Origin: Pelargonium cotyledonis
Taxonomy: Eukaryota; Streptophyta; Magnoliopsida; Geraniales; Geraniaceae
Direction: 5' to 3'
Assembly (NCBI GenBank): GCA_036897625.1
Contig: JAYMTA010000377.1
Coordinates: forward strand, 1 to 30,182
Length of the DNA stretch: 30,182 nucleotides
Part shown: positions 10,908 to 24,154 of the stretch, one piece after another
How positions within the stretch are numbered: position 1 is the first letter of the stretch
Layout: each line of letters begins with the position of its first letter
The notes under the pieces: generated by a model
Told to the model about the DNA's origin: nothing
What the model saw: the letters and a program-made list of their open reading frames with translations, nothing else
Database searches by the model: none
Made by a program: the position numbers and the translations under genes

Positions 10908-11119
10908 TAGTAAGAGAGATTATTCAAATTAAAAAAAAGTCACCAAAGTTGACACTTAGTAAGAGAGATTATATAAATTAAAAAAAAATCACCAAAGTTT
11001 TTTGAAATGTTCACACTTGGTTTGCCTAAAACTCAAACTTGTGGCATCCCAATATTAACTTTTGAAATGTTCACACTTGGTTTGCCTAAAACTCAAACTT
11101 GTAGCATCCCAATATTAAC
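10908..11119. repeat. Two adjacent tandem duplications
   Basis: Block one has a unit of about 49 bp starting TAGTAAGAGAGATTAT at 10908 and again at 10957, with small differences. Block two has a 60-bp unit starting TTTTGAAATGTTCACACTTG at 11000-11059 and 11060-11119, with one mismatch. Two independent duplications side by side point to a slippage-prone or repair-scarred site upstream of ALDH. Confidence 0.9.
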
Positions 11120-12907
11120 AAGTGTTGGTGTACCATAGCTCAAACACACATCATTCTTACATTACACAATTTGTTTATAAACGAAATGTTACCGTTTATT
11201 TTGATCAATTTAACAATAAATATATTTGTACAATTGTTTTTATTTCAACGATACTTAATTTTTTTAACATTTTCAACTGTCCCTTTACAATTTTTGAGTA
11301 ATATTATCAATCAAAGCCAATTAATTATGATTGGTTGCAAATTGATTTTGGTAGTGTTGAAAAGGTGGTTGTCTAGTTTTGTCATAATAGTTTACACATG
11401 TGATGTGAGCTGCTACTTGGTAGCTGATGTTCATGAATATGGACGAGGTTGTTTGGAAAATGAAATTAGCTTTGAATCTAATTTATCTTATTATAGAAGC
11501 TATTCAAATTAATGAAATATAATACTCCTATTCAATTGGACTTTTTAAATATTAGGCAAACCAAATCATTTAGTACCTAAATTTTAAACTATTTCAATAA
11601 AATATTGCCCCTTAATTAATGGGTTATATGAATATGAGTTTCCAATTTTCATATTTGCCTTATTTCACTTTTCTATAGAAATTAATTAACTACTATCTTG
11701 AGAGAAGGAGACAGTTACAAGAACTCAGTCAATTATCTTTTCACAGTAAATACCAGTTACTCCTCCCCAAATAAATGTCTTAATTGACGTTTTGAAAATA
11801 AAATAAAATATAAATCCTCGTATTAGTTTTCGAGTTTGTTGTCAAAACAAATGGTAGATCCGATGGCGGCGAGTTGATGACAAAAGAATGATGGTGAAGG
11901 TTTTGACATATTAATGGCTAAATGCCCAAGTTTGGACAGTTCATAATTGGTAGGAGAAAACAAAAATGGTGAGAAGGCTAAATTTCAAGAAAGAGACCTC
12001 TCGACCAACGGATCCATCCAAATTTTTCAAACTCAATAACACAAAAGCGAGCAAACATCTAACACCCATACATATGCAAGTATTTAGCGTGCTCCGCAAT
12101 AACATTCAAAATCGAATTAAAAGTATCTATATCAGGAAACTTAAATCCGTACAATCATTGATGTGAAATTACACATTTATCCATCGTTCATGTGTTTGAT
12201 TGTCAATTCAGCTTAAATGTTGCATTTGTGCTGTACCTGAAAAAGATAAACCATGTCAAATATAACAAAACTAGCTATAAGTGATTTCAAAAATAGATAA
12301 AGATGGAGACCTAAGTCACTCACATTACCAGTTTGTTGGGGTTGGGAGGTTAAGTTACTACAAAAAAACTAGACAAGATGAGAGTTAAAATAATATATTA
12401 AATTCATGCTTGGTTCCCAGGCACATTGTTCATAAATTCTTGGAATATTCATTATTATGTATACAAATAAAAATCATATATATCCATGCTGTATTTTATT
12501 TTTTTTCACAAAGTAAAGAGTATAAATATGCACAATCTAGTATTCTATTGGTTAGGTGCCACACTACTTTCTATACAATTTATAAGGGCATCAACAACTT
12601 TACTGTAGCTGTGGGGTTGAGATTATAAAAAAATAATAACAAAATAACCAACCATGGTCAATAGACTCGTGAGTTTGAAAAACAATTCGTGCTTACCAAT
12701 CTAAGAGCAACAAGAATATTTTATCTTCTACTTCAACAAAGATTCAAATGCAATGTAGATAATATGAAGTATGGAAACAAAACTTGATTTGGAAAATTTT
12801 GTGTCCTTTTTCTTTCCAGCTATGTAAGCTTTGATGCATGAATGACATGCGAAAATAAATCGGAAAATAGACGTAATAAAAATACTGAACAATTTTTGTC
12901 ACAAAGT
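11120..12907. other. Gene-poor AT-rich stretch
   Basis: Open frames exist, including one of 113 codons at 11171-11512, but they are AT-driven, have no family resemblance and no splice or codon support. A sequence like one Stowaway end (TACTCCTCCCCAAATAAATG) lies at about 11758-11780, without a matching partner nearby. Otherwise nothing recognised. Confidence 0.5.
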
Positions 12908-15515
12908 TTATGATAGGGCATACCGTAGCATGATTTGGACCCTCCTTATCTTCAAAAAGGTCCCAGTTTCAGAGAAGTAAGTGCTTTGAATACCAATGAC
13001 AACCTGGTGTGCATGAGCCTTTGGAATAGAGAGTTCTATCCCTGTAGCAAATCATCATCATTAACATGAACAATACGAGTCAATTAAATATACCCAAACA
13101 TCTAAATTCGCTAAAATGAATGGAACAAAGAACTGAGATACACTTGTGAAATTTTAATTGACCATGCTCGGACATGACTTCTAACATCTCTAACTGCAAT
13201 TTATGATGTTAAACTTGGCACAGAATAATAGACTTGTAGTTATGACTGATTCTCCCAGAAATTGATGACAGATAAATGGATTATAATACCCCAAGATAAG
13301 TTGAGATATGGTACCCTTAACAAAGACTGTGTGCACCCACACCACTCCATCAGATCTATGTTTCAGGTTCTAGATACAATGTACCTATGAAGCATTAGTA
13401 CCTGGTCATTTATTCTAGATAAATACCTGGGACATACCCAGAAGTTCCCATGTAGTACCGGTATCGGTGTCAGGGCAGATCCATAAAGTTTATTATATAG
13501 GGTACAAAAAAATCTAGAGATCATTTTGGGGTGTGAATTTATTGTAATATTTATTTTACAAAACTAAATGTAACTATAAAATCAGTTTTTTTTTTTTACC
13601 CCACAAAATAGTGTTATGTGACTGCCGGGTGATCAGGTGGGCGTATCCTACATGAAGTATCAATTTTCATAGCATGTACAACAAAGTGATATTTTGGCGG
13701 ATCAAATCCTGTTTAAGAATAGAAGTGTCAAGGTTCTAAATCAGCATTTCGATATCTATCCCCAAGGACCAGAGAATTTCTTCCCCATTTCCAGACTTAT
13801 TTATGTCCTTTCAACTATAAATCATAACCACATAGATTGCATGTAACAAACATATATGTTACAAGATAGTAATCAAGGCAAAGAGCTGAAAGAGAATTTA
13901 TGCACATAGATTACCAAGGGAAGGAGCAAGGTAAGACAAAAAAATCATGGCAGGATTGAGGTCCAATTCCATTCATAGGGGGTAGTGGTCTCTTCCCACT
14001 ACAAAATTAGAGGTTCACTAAACTGTAGCATGAACATAAGTAAAATGACATTTGAGCGGTGTACATTTGAGAAAATACTGATATAACTTATACTTAAAAT
14101 GTAATTTGAACATCCTTCGTAGCTTATATTCTCAATGAAGAAAAGTTGAATGCTATAACTCTTGGTCTTGAAAGACTAAAATTACTAGCTTACTCGTAAG
14201 GTTTATGATATAAATCGAAATAGCTGCCACATCCTTTGCTTTGTCCACTCACGGTTACGGTAGTTGAATGGCAAATTCCCCTAATAAAGGGTAAAACTCA
14301 ATCAACAAATTAGTTATGTTATGTATGTTTAGTCAGCTCCTCTAATAAGGTAAGCGAGGGTTGACAGTGTAACACTAGTTTAGAGTTCAAAAAGCACGGT
14401 CTTTACCATTAAAAATCACTAAAGCAGGGAACGAGAGCTTTCTAAAAACGGGGCGAACTTAAACATATTTTATTATATTAAAAAATCTATTTTTAACGAA
14501 CACTCAGTAGGGTAAGTGGTTGATTTCACTTGATCCCTTGAGGTCACAATTTCGAACCTCGGCGTTGGTACGCTCGCTGATAAAAAAATACTAGCTTTTA
14601 ACTATAGTGTAATACTAAAAAGTCCAAAACTACAAGGAAACTAAATGGGCAGGCCTCACAAAAAGAAAGATCATATGTTAGATCAGTTGACACTTGACAA
14701 CACTAAGAAATAGATAAAGGTGTGATGCCGAGAAACCAAACATGCACAGGTGTAAATGCCAAACTAGAAGCCTGTTATGAGGTAGCACCACTGTTTCCAA
14801 ACTGCTTTTCCTTAAACCTGCCAACAATACAAAATTTAAGAGTCCGTCTAAGGGAACTTAGAACTAAGACAGAAAACAAAGTAGATCATTATCTAGCACC
14901 ATTAAGCATCCATAAAGGCATACTTCTTCACAACTGTAGCTGCAAGTTTGCTTTGACATGTTGATACTCGCAAGTCACAGCTTGCCATTTCCAGCTTCAC
15001 ATAACATTCCATAACCCTCACCCAGTTCATCCCCTGTTTCTAAAGCTTGGAACTAGTAAGAAGGAAGTGCAATCAAGATACGTATAACTGGCATTGCAGA
15101 CCACTTTAGTGATGAAATAATAATAAATCACACATTTCATGCCAACAATATGAAGTTTGAGACACGTAAAGATGCAATGCACAAAAATACTTGAAACTCC
15201 AAACACAATGAAGACATATATATTTTTACCTAAAGAACTCTCTTCAGGTATACCAAATTGCATCTTGTTGGCCAGCTTCCTCGTGCATGTAATAGCATAT
15301 CTGAAAGAAAACACATTACAAATATGCATAGAAAATGACAAAAAATAAATGATGTAAGCTAGAAAAATAACAAAGACACTGAAGTACCGTTCCTTCGTCT
15401 TTCTTAGCCGACCACTACCTCTCTTCTTTTTAGGCTCAGAATCAGGAACTGGAAGTGGTTTAGGTTGGTTTGCAGGGGTGGCTCTTGCGGTCTTGCCTCT
15501 TCCATGTTGATTCAT
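12908..15515 (-). pseudogene. PRP31: Intron-bearing fragment of splicing factor PRP31 (C-terminal part)
   Basis: Five exon-like blocks on the minus strand follow plant PRP31 (U4/U6 snRNP protein) in order: A 15515-15388 (QPKPLPVPDSEPKKKRG, RLRKTKER), B 15300-15230 (RKLANKMQFGIPEESSLG), C 15033-14924 (LGEGYGML), D 14817-14741 (FKEKQFGNSGATS, SLAFTPV) and E 13041-12908 (GIELS, QSTYFSETGTF). A, B and C join with sound GT-AG sites and correct phase. The N-terminal half with the Nop domain is missing, block C has an in-frame TGA at 14977-14975 and a shift after it, and D has an in-frame TAA. If transcribed, ATG 15515 to that TGA would give only 85 residues. Because introns are kept, it came by DNA duplication, not by reverse transcription. 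A working parent gene must exist elsewhere. The 85-residue peptide being functional is possible but unsupported. Confidence 0.88.
14491..14602 (+). mobile_element. Short tRNA-derived SINE in the PRP31 fragment
   Basis: TAGGGTAAGTGGTTGA at about 14508-14523 resembles a pol III A box and TTTCGAACCTC at about 14550-14560 a B box. The 3' end is CGCTGATAAAAAAATA. TTTTAAC at 14491-14497 and 14596-14602 is a possible target-site duplication. It sits in the long intron between blocks D and E of the pseudogene. Family not identified. Confidence 0.55.
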
Positions 15516-16819
15516 TGTCTCGTGTCTTCTCTTAAATAATGAATTCCCTCTAAGAAGTACTTTTTCAATCTCTAATATGTTTTCTACTCTCTGTTAATCA
15601 AATATTTCATTCTTTCGCTATTGTTGTTCTCACACCAACTTCTTTTGAGTCATTCAATAACTTGGTGTTATGGTGTTTCAAGTGCCTAGATTCATTAATA
15701 TCCACAAAACTAGTTCTCCGAGGACCTTTCACCCAGAATCAAGGTAAGATTTTGAAAGAAACCTGGGTCTATTACCAAACACCCATAATCCACGTACAAC
15801 CCACCCTCTTCCCCAAACATGTTAATCATGGCCTTGTTCGAGGATCACACATGTACATCACCCATTCATTCACCAACAAAACACCCACTAATCCTGAATC
15901 TCAAAATCACCCAAACTCATAACAACATACAAACAAGGACTGGAGCAGAATAATATAATCATAAATGTAGCAGCAACAATGTAAGGCAGGGCACAATAAT
16001 ATAAATAAACACACCAATAATCAAGAAAACTGACCATTTTTAAGCTTCAAGAGCTGTAGAGAGACAGAGAGAGATCCAGGTGGAAATCTGAACATACAGG
16101 TCTACGGGTTAGACCTGACACCAGAAACAAACAGTGAGCAAAAAATTAAGTTAAAATTAAAGGGTTGGATAATAAAAGACGATTTTTCAAACACCAACCG
16201 CACAAATTTACCGATTAAGAGCTCAAAAGGGCACCCAAAAAAAATAAATGCAATAGAACTAAAAGTATCCAGATAATCAAAAACCCAGTTCTGATAAACT
16301 ATTGTACGGAAGAATTAGCTTTCAGCAGAGAATAGAAGGTTTGTGAATCTACCTTGTCGGAAAATGAAGGCTGTAGCGGCGGAGCCGCTGACGGAGAATG
16401 GACTGTGCTGTGCCAGTGAAGAAGACGTAGCAGGGCGGTTGAGTCGTGGACACAGCTGTAATTTGTTGTAAAATGCATGGGTATTTTCGACAAATCGACT
16501 TGGTAATATTGGGTTGGAAAAGAACCCATAGAAAGAGCAAGGAGGGGTTTTGTACACCGGTTTGGCCCTATTAGTTTTGAGCGTCAATTTTTTGTTTTTT
16601 TTGGGGGTCGGGAATGAATGACAATCTAATATGAATTCGACCGGACATGATGCCCCAGTCCAAACGGAGCAAAGGCAGAGAATTTTTCGGACATGAAATA
16701 AGATTGTGAAGAAGAAGAAGAAGAAAAATGATTTGGACATGGTATATGATTATGAAAACGGTGAACAAACTCAAAGTTAATACTGAAAAAACAAGATGAA
16801 ATTGATAGAATTGTACTAA
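15516..16819. other. Region upstream of the PRP31 fragment
   Basis: No Nop-domain exon of PRP31 was found. On the minus strand a GC-richer block (about 16530-16358) ends GACAAG|GTAGAT, and CTACAG|CTCTTGAAGC at about 16065 is a good acceptor, so this may be a 5'-UTR exon and promoter, perhaps of the PRP31 copy itself. A GAA microsatellite is at about 16708-16727. Open frames here overlap low-complexity sequence and show no family match. Confidence 0.4.
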
Positions 16820-17640
16820 TAACTAAACTTAAGGCATTGGAATTCTTTCATTTGGTCGTGATAGCCTGAACTCGCATCAGTCTCAACGACACCCGCGCAC
16901 TGTTATCTAAGAAAAAGTCTCTCGAATTGTTAAAGCATCCACCACTTGGATCGAGAGTACCAATCTAACCGACCCAACGCCCTCCCAAGCACTAACCCAA
17001 CCAGTCCTTCACGATCCAAGCTGCACCAGATCAATCAGCATATGAAAGATAACACCGTCCGTGTTGACCTTTATGGTCGGCTGAGATGGACTATGCCATA
17101 CAACAAGGGAGCCCGTCCCACCAGGTATGAAACATGGAGGACGACATGACAAGATAACAAGCTCGAACCATAAGATTTCAATCATTCTGCGATGCCACTT
17201 TGGACAACCATTCTCCAACAACTCTTAGCAAAAGAAATGTTCGATTTTATTCTGGATCAGCTGTCCACATAAGCTTCCACACCGAAGAGCCGATCGTGAT
17301 ACTTGGAGGTTGTAATAAAGAACGATATCCGCTCTTAACTAAGTAACAACCATTATGCTCAAAAACTCAATTGAATTTTGATGATTTCTTTCCATCAAAT
17401 AGAGCCAGCAGCTTGTCATAATCCCGCCCATTCGAGATGACATCCCTTAAATCTGAAACCATCACTTGAGGAATGGAAGTTAACGCCACGTGAGGCTTCA
17501 AGATGGGAACAAAGTTTGGCAGCGTTGACACCCACGAATCGGAGAAGGCGTGCGTTAATGGAGGACTCTATCCCAACATGCTTACAACTCTCTCATGAGC
17601 GGATCAATTCTTGCACCAACTGTATACTCCACTAAATAAA
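16820..17640 (-). mobile_element. Decayed LINE fragment: end of ORF2 (zf-RVT and RNase H)
   Basis: On the minus strand, scattered reading frames recall the last part of plant LINE ORF2. Near 17460-17400 one reads NGRDYDKLLALFDGK, then KSGYRSLLQPP and SSVWKL near 17320-17260, typical of the zf-RVT linker region. Near 17100-17060 SQPTIKVNTDGV matches the start of an RNase H domain, and VVETDAS near 16890 a later RNase H strand. The frame changes several times and stops are frequent, so it is inactive. No reverse transcriptase core and no clear poly(A) tail were found, so both ends are truncated or eroded. Confidence 0.7.
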
Positions 17641-18829
17641 GCTTTGGTTATGTTCGAGAAGAGCAACGAACATTGAACATATATAACGGGAAATAGTGAA
17701 CTATTGATTTAAAACTTATATATGAAAACTATATAGTAGACGTCTATAGTTCATATGAACATTTAAGATTTATGGTTGCTAAGATAGTTAGTTCTCCATA
17801 AGTATGTTCTTAATCGATTACATGATTACATAATTCTCTATTAATTCCAATGAAATTGATTCTTCCTTGAAAATAAAAAGTGTACAAACTTGTCATTTCA
17901 AACATCAACAAAAATGATAAATATTGACTTTCTTAAATGTGAACAACTTTCCGTAATTGAGTGTTCTCTCTTATTATTAAGCACCACACTTAATGCATGT
18001 ATACACGAGTAAAAGGTAAACCCACCAAAGATGATCCGACAACTCCTTAACTTTGGGAAGAAAATAGGTCAACATTTTCGTCTAATCCCTCCCATGAAAG
18101 AAACTTCATCAAATTCTTATCAATTCACACCCACAATCATTGTTTCTAAAGTGATTCAAGGTCGATTTGTTCTTCTTCTTGGTTTTTTCAGTTTATAAAC
18201 TAAATATTAATAGAGGTTTACTAAAATTCGACACCGTTATACACAACATATTGAGGCTAGACTTAATCAAATCACATTCTTTTGGGTCGATTTGGGCTAT
18301 ATATCCAATTGTGTAGTAGCTAGATCATAAAAAATCGAATATAATATTCACATAAAAATGAAAGCACAAATGCTTGTTTGATTAAATACTTTGAGCGTGG
18401 CGCACGCTCGAAAATCAATATGGAATTGGAGGGTGACATATATAAGGAAGATGTGCATGGAGGTGGAGTTGAAGAAGAAGAAAATATGTTTACTTTTTAG
18501 ATAATAGATAAATGGTGGATATCTCAACAATGGTTATAAGCATATGAATGATAAAAATCTCCAGACTCAAAAGATGGACAATATCTTCAATTAATAATTT
18601 TTATTGAAAGTCCCTTAGGAGATGACTCGCTGACCAAGAGACATATCTATTTGGTGGAGGTTGTGGCTCTCGTTGGTCCAACTCCTATTAAGCCATGTAT
18701 GTTGAGATTTATGTTTAAAAGCAGAGACATATCATGTAACTCAACTAATACGTATATTTTGATCATAAAAAATGAAACCATCTTAATTAAAAATGCATCA
18801 AACATGGAAAAAAGTCATATTTAACAAAA
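17641..18829. other. Intergenic, nothing recognised
   Basis: AT-rich sequence without coding regions, RNA genes or clear repeats. At about 18625-18700 a segment weakly recalls tRNA-type promoter boxes but was not accepted as a SINE. Confidence 0.5.
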
Positions 18830-19216
18830 CGTTGAGAATCGAATTTGATGTTTTTATATTATTTGTTCATTCATTTTTTATATTTACAAAATTAAATAAA
18901 ATATATTAAATTATTAAACACAATTTTTAAGGATCCTAAACTAGCACATGAGTTTAACAATGTTTGACGGTTTTTATATTATTTGTTCACTTATTTTTAT
19001 ACATTTTATTTAAAGTTAAATAATTTATATTCAATTACGAAACACAATTTTCAAGAAGTTTGAACTTGTAGGAGTTGCGTAAGTTACATGAATCATACGC
19101 TTTATATCATGTTCAATCTATGGCCATAAAAATATTGAGAATTATTTATTTAGCATTTTAAATGTAAAAAGCGAATGAACAAATGATATAAAATCATCCA
19201 TTACGATTCTCAATGT
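18830..19216. mobile_element. Fold-back element with about 55-bp arms
   Basis: The left arm (about 18830-18887: GTTGAGAATCG, then TTTTATATTATTTGTTCATT) is the inverted copy of the right arm (about 19161-19216: AATGAACAAATGATATAAAA, then CGATTCTCAAT). A third, direct copy of the central part lies inside at about 18967-19010. No coding capacity. This architecture fits a non-autonomous DNA transposon or a fold-back; no target-site duplication was fixed by eye, so the true ends may extend further. Confidence 0.7.
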
Positions 19217-19400
19217 CATTTAAAAGAATATTGAGTTAGTTTAATTAAAAAGTGAATGAACAAAAAATGTTGATGTTGTACCTAAAAACCGGTTTCATTC
19301 GATTGAGTTAGTTTAATTATTAAAAATATTATTTTCAACTAGTCGAACGAAATAAAACTCCAACTAAACATACACACAAAAAAAAACATCCACCCAAACT
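19217..19400. repeat. Spacer with a short direct repeat
   Basis: TTGAGTTAGTTTAATTA occurs at about 19231 and again at about 19303, flanking about 55 bp. It could be the outer remains of the neighbouring fold-back. Nothing else seen. Confidence 0.6.
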
Positions 19401-19530
19401 AATGATGACCCGTTTATTGGCCAAGCGGTATAGACACTTGTGCACAACCATGAGGTCTCGAGTTGGAAGCACCTCTAATAAGGAAGTTGGGCTTAGATGT
19501 ATGTTATGATTGTGTGAGGTTAATATAAAA
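19401..19530 (+). mobile_element. tRNA-derived SINE
   Basis: TGGCCAAGCGGT (19418-19429) is a near-consensus pol III A box. GAGGTCTCGAGTTGGAAGC (19452-19470) is at the right distance and is a worn B box. Downstream AGTTGGGCTTAGATG and TTGTGTGAGGTTAATATAAA resemble the body and 3' tail of eudicot tRNA-derived SINEs as I remember them. It cannot fold as a functional tRNA. Exact ends are uncertain. Confidence 0.65.
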
Positions 19531-19564
19531 ACTTTTTACAAAATCTCATTGATGAATCTTTTTC

Positions 19565-20111
19565 GGATAAATTACAAATGACCCTTAATAACTATTGACT
19601 TGAATCACATGACTCTCTTATTCTTTTTTCTTTTTCAAATCTCATGACTGCCTTATTCTTTCTTTTTTTTTTCAAATCACATGACTTTATTGTTCTAGTA
19701 CTAGATATCATGTTTAATTTTTTTAATTCTTTTCAAAAAGGCCAAGAGCATTAGTCCTACTACTTATGTTTACTAATTTTTTTAATTTTGTTTTTGTAGC
19801 AGGAATTTTCAAAGATATGAAGTTTCTAACCCCAAAATCTTCATATCCTTGAAAATTTGGAAATTCAACAAATGAGTAAAAACAAAATTGATATTTTGAA
19901 TTTTTTTTAATGACATGTGCAATGCCGTATGATGAGATATGTTAATTTTTCGTTAAAGTTAACAGATTAAAAAGTCATGGAATAGTTGTGGTGATTATTT
20001 GATAAAAAAAGAGCAAAAGAGTCATGTGATTTGAAAGAAAAAAAAAAGAGTCGTGTATTCTAATAGATTATTACGTCAACGAAGATGAAAAGTGACAATT
20101 TGTAAATAACC
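19565..20111. mobile_element. MITE-like fold-back, about 547 bp
   Basis: The left end GGATAAATTACAAATGACCC and the inverted right end GGTTATTTACAAATTGTCAC are terminal inverted repeats. Pairing continues inward: AATAACTATTGACTTGAATC pairs imperfectly with the right arm, and CAAATCACATGACT with its inverse at about 20018-20035. The TIR motif with AATTACAAATG is common in non-autonomous plant elements. No open reading frame. It lies about 450 bp upstream of the spermidine synthase start. Confidence 0.72.
19804..19857. repeat. Near-perfect 19-bp hairpin inside the fold-back
   Basis: AATTTTCAAAGATATGAAG (19804-19822) pairs with CTTCATATCCTTGAAAATT (19839-19857) with a single mismatch and a 16-nt loop. 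Arms and loop are in the size range of small-RNA precursors, but pairing does not extend well beyond the arms, so a miRNA call is not made. Confidence 0.85.
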
Positions 20112-20403
20112 TAACCATAAACGTCCATCCTGCAAAAACTGTATAATCTGACCCCTAAAAAAAATTGAAAATTGAAAAGCAAGCCACCACTCATCCCAAA
20201 ATCCTAATTGAGAGCCCTATGATTTTATATAGCACTTTTGAGAAAAATACATATATAAATGGTCCTAATAACGTATTCAGGTTTTAACAGATTTGTTTAC
20301 ACAGAGAAAGCAGATTCCTTTTTTTTTTTTGGCCTTGTAATTTTTTAATTCGATTTTATATTTTTATTATTATTCTTATTCTCAAATTCAATCACTTCCT
20401 CTT
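20112..20403. other. Upstream region of spermidine synthase
   Basis: AT-rich promoter sequence with poly-T runs at about 20318 and 20340. No coding or structural feature seen apart from the TATA box that follows. Confidence 0.5.
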
Positions 20404-20410
20404 TATATAA
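20404..20410 (+). promoter_or_regulatory. TATA box of spermidine synthase
   Basis: TATATAA occurs in CTTTATATAAAG, about 155 bp before the ATG. The predicted leader (from about 20435) has no upstream ATG and is pyrimidine-rich (TTTTTTTTTCCCTCCCTCTC at about 20487), usual for well-translated plant mRNAs. Confidence 0.6.
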
Positions 20411-20535
20411 AGCAAACCAGAGACCAAGATTGCGTGGTCTCTCAGTTCCAGCATCTGCAATCAATACCCAGTTGGTGGCTCTGATTTTTTTTTTCCCTCC
20501 CTCTCTTGGGTCTCTAGAGAACGAAAAAGTTTTGA

Positions 20536-23720
<3,185 letters not shown>

Positions 23721-24154
23721 ATAAACTCGCGAGAGTGGGGGTTATAGATATTTAGCTGTTGTAGAGCTTTCGGCTTCATCCTCGATGAAATGGTCCATTT
23801 AGAAATAATTCATGGAATAAGTTGATATTTTGAGTATGTTTTTTCTCAAGAGCTACTCTCTTTTTGTTCTTGTTAGTGCAGGGTTTTATGAATTTACTTG
23901 TGACAACACAAGTCCCATTGCAATTTCAGTAAGCAATTAGAGATTTTCCCATACAATTTCCTCTATTCTGTTACAACATGCTGTTTCCATAGTGATTTTG
24001 TTTGATACATGATATTATAAAATGGCAGGTACTCAATCCAAAACAAACAAGAAACAAAAGCAAAAATGTCCAAAACTTGCACTATCTACCATAGTTTTTA
24101 TCTATTCTCTTCCCAAGAACTCTGTTCTGCAAATGATTGCTTCTCCTACTTCTC
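23721..24154. other. Convergent 3' ends of SPDS and membrane protein gene 1
   Basis: The two stop codons (23720 + and 24155 -) face each other over 434 bp, which must contain both 3'-UTRs. No other feature recognised. Confidence 0.6.

Noticed and set aside
11171-11512. Open frame of 113 codons
   Set aside because: AT-rich sequence with hydrophobic low-complexity translation, no family likeness and no neighbouring exon.
11758-11790. Single Stowaway-like terminus (TACTCCTCCCCAAATAAATG)
   Set aside because: No inverted partner within about 400 bp on either side, so an element could not be defined.
16315-16740. Open frame of 141 codons on the minus strand
   Set aside because: Starts in a GAA/TTC microsatellite (poly-Phe) and has no recognisable domain; more likely promoter or leader DNA.
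18620-18700. tRNA-like or SINE-like segment
   Set aside because: Only loose resemblance to A and B boxes, with wrong spacing and no tail or target-site duplication.
19418-19470. Functional tRNA gene
   Set aside because: Box A is good, but box B is degenerate and no cloverleaf with acceptor stem could be drawn; SINE explains it better.
19804-19857. Annotated miRNA precursor
   Set aside because: The hairpin is good but short, lies inside a repeat and pairing stops at the arm ends; no evidence of processing.
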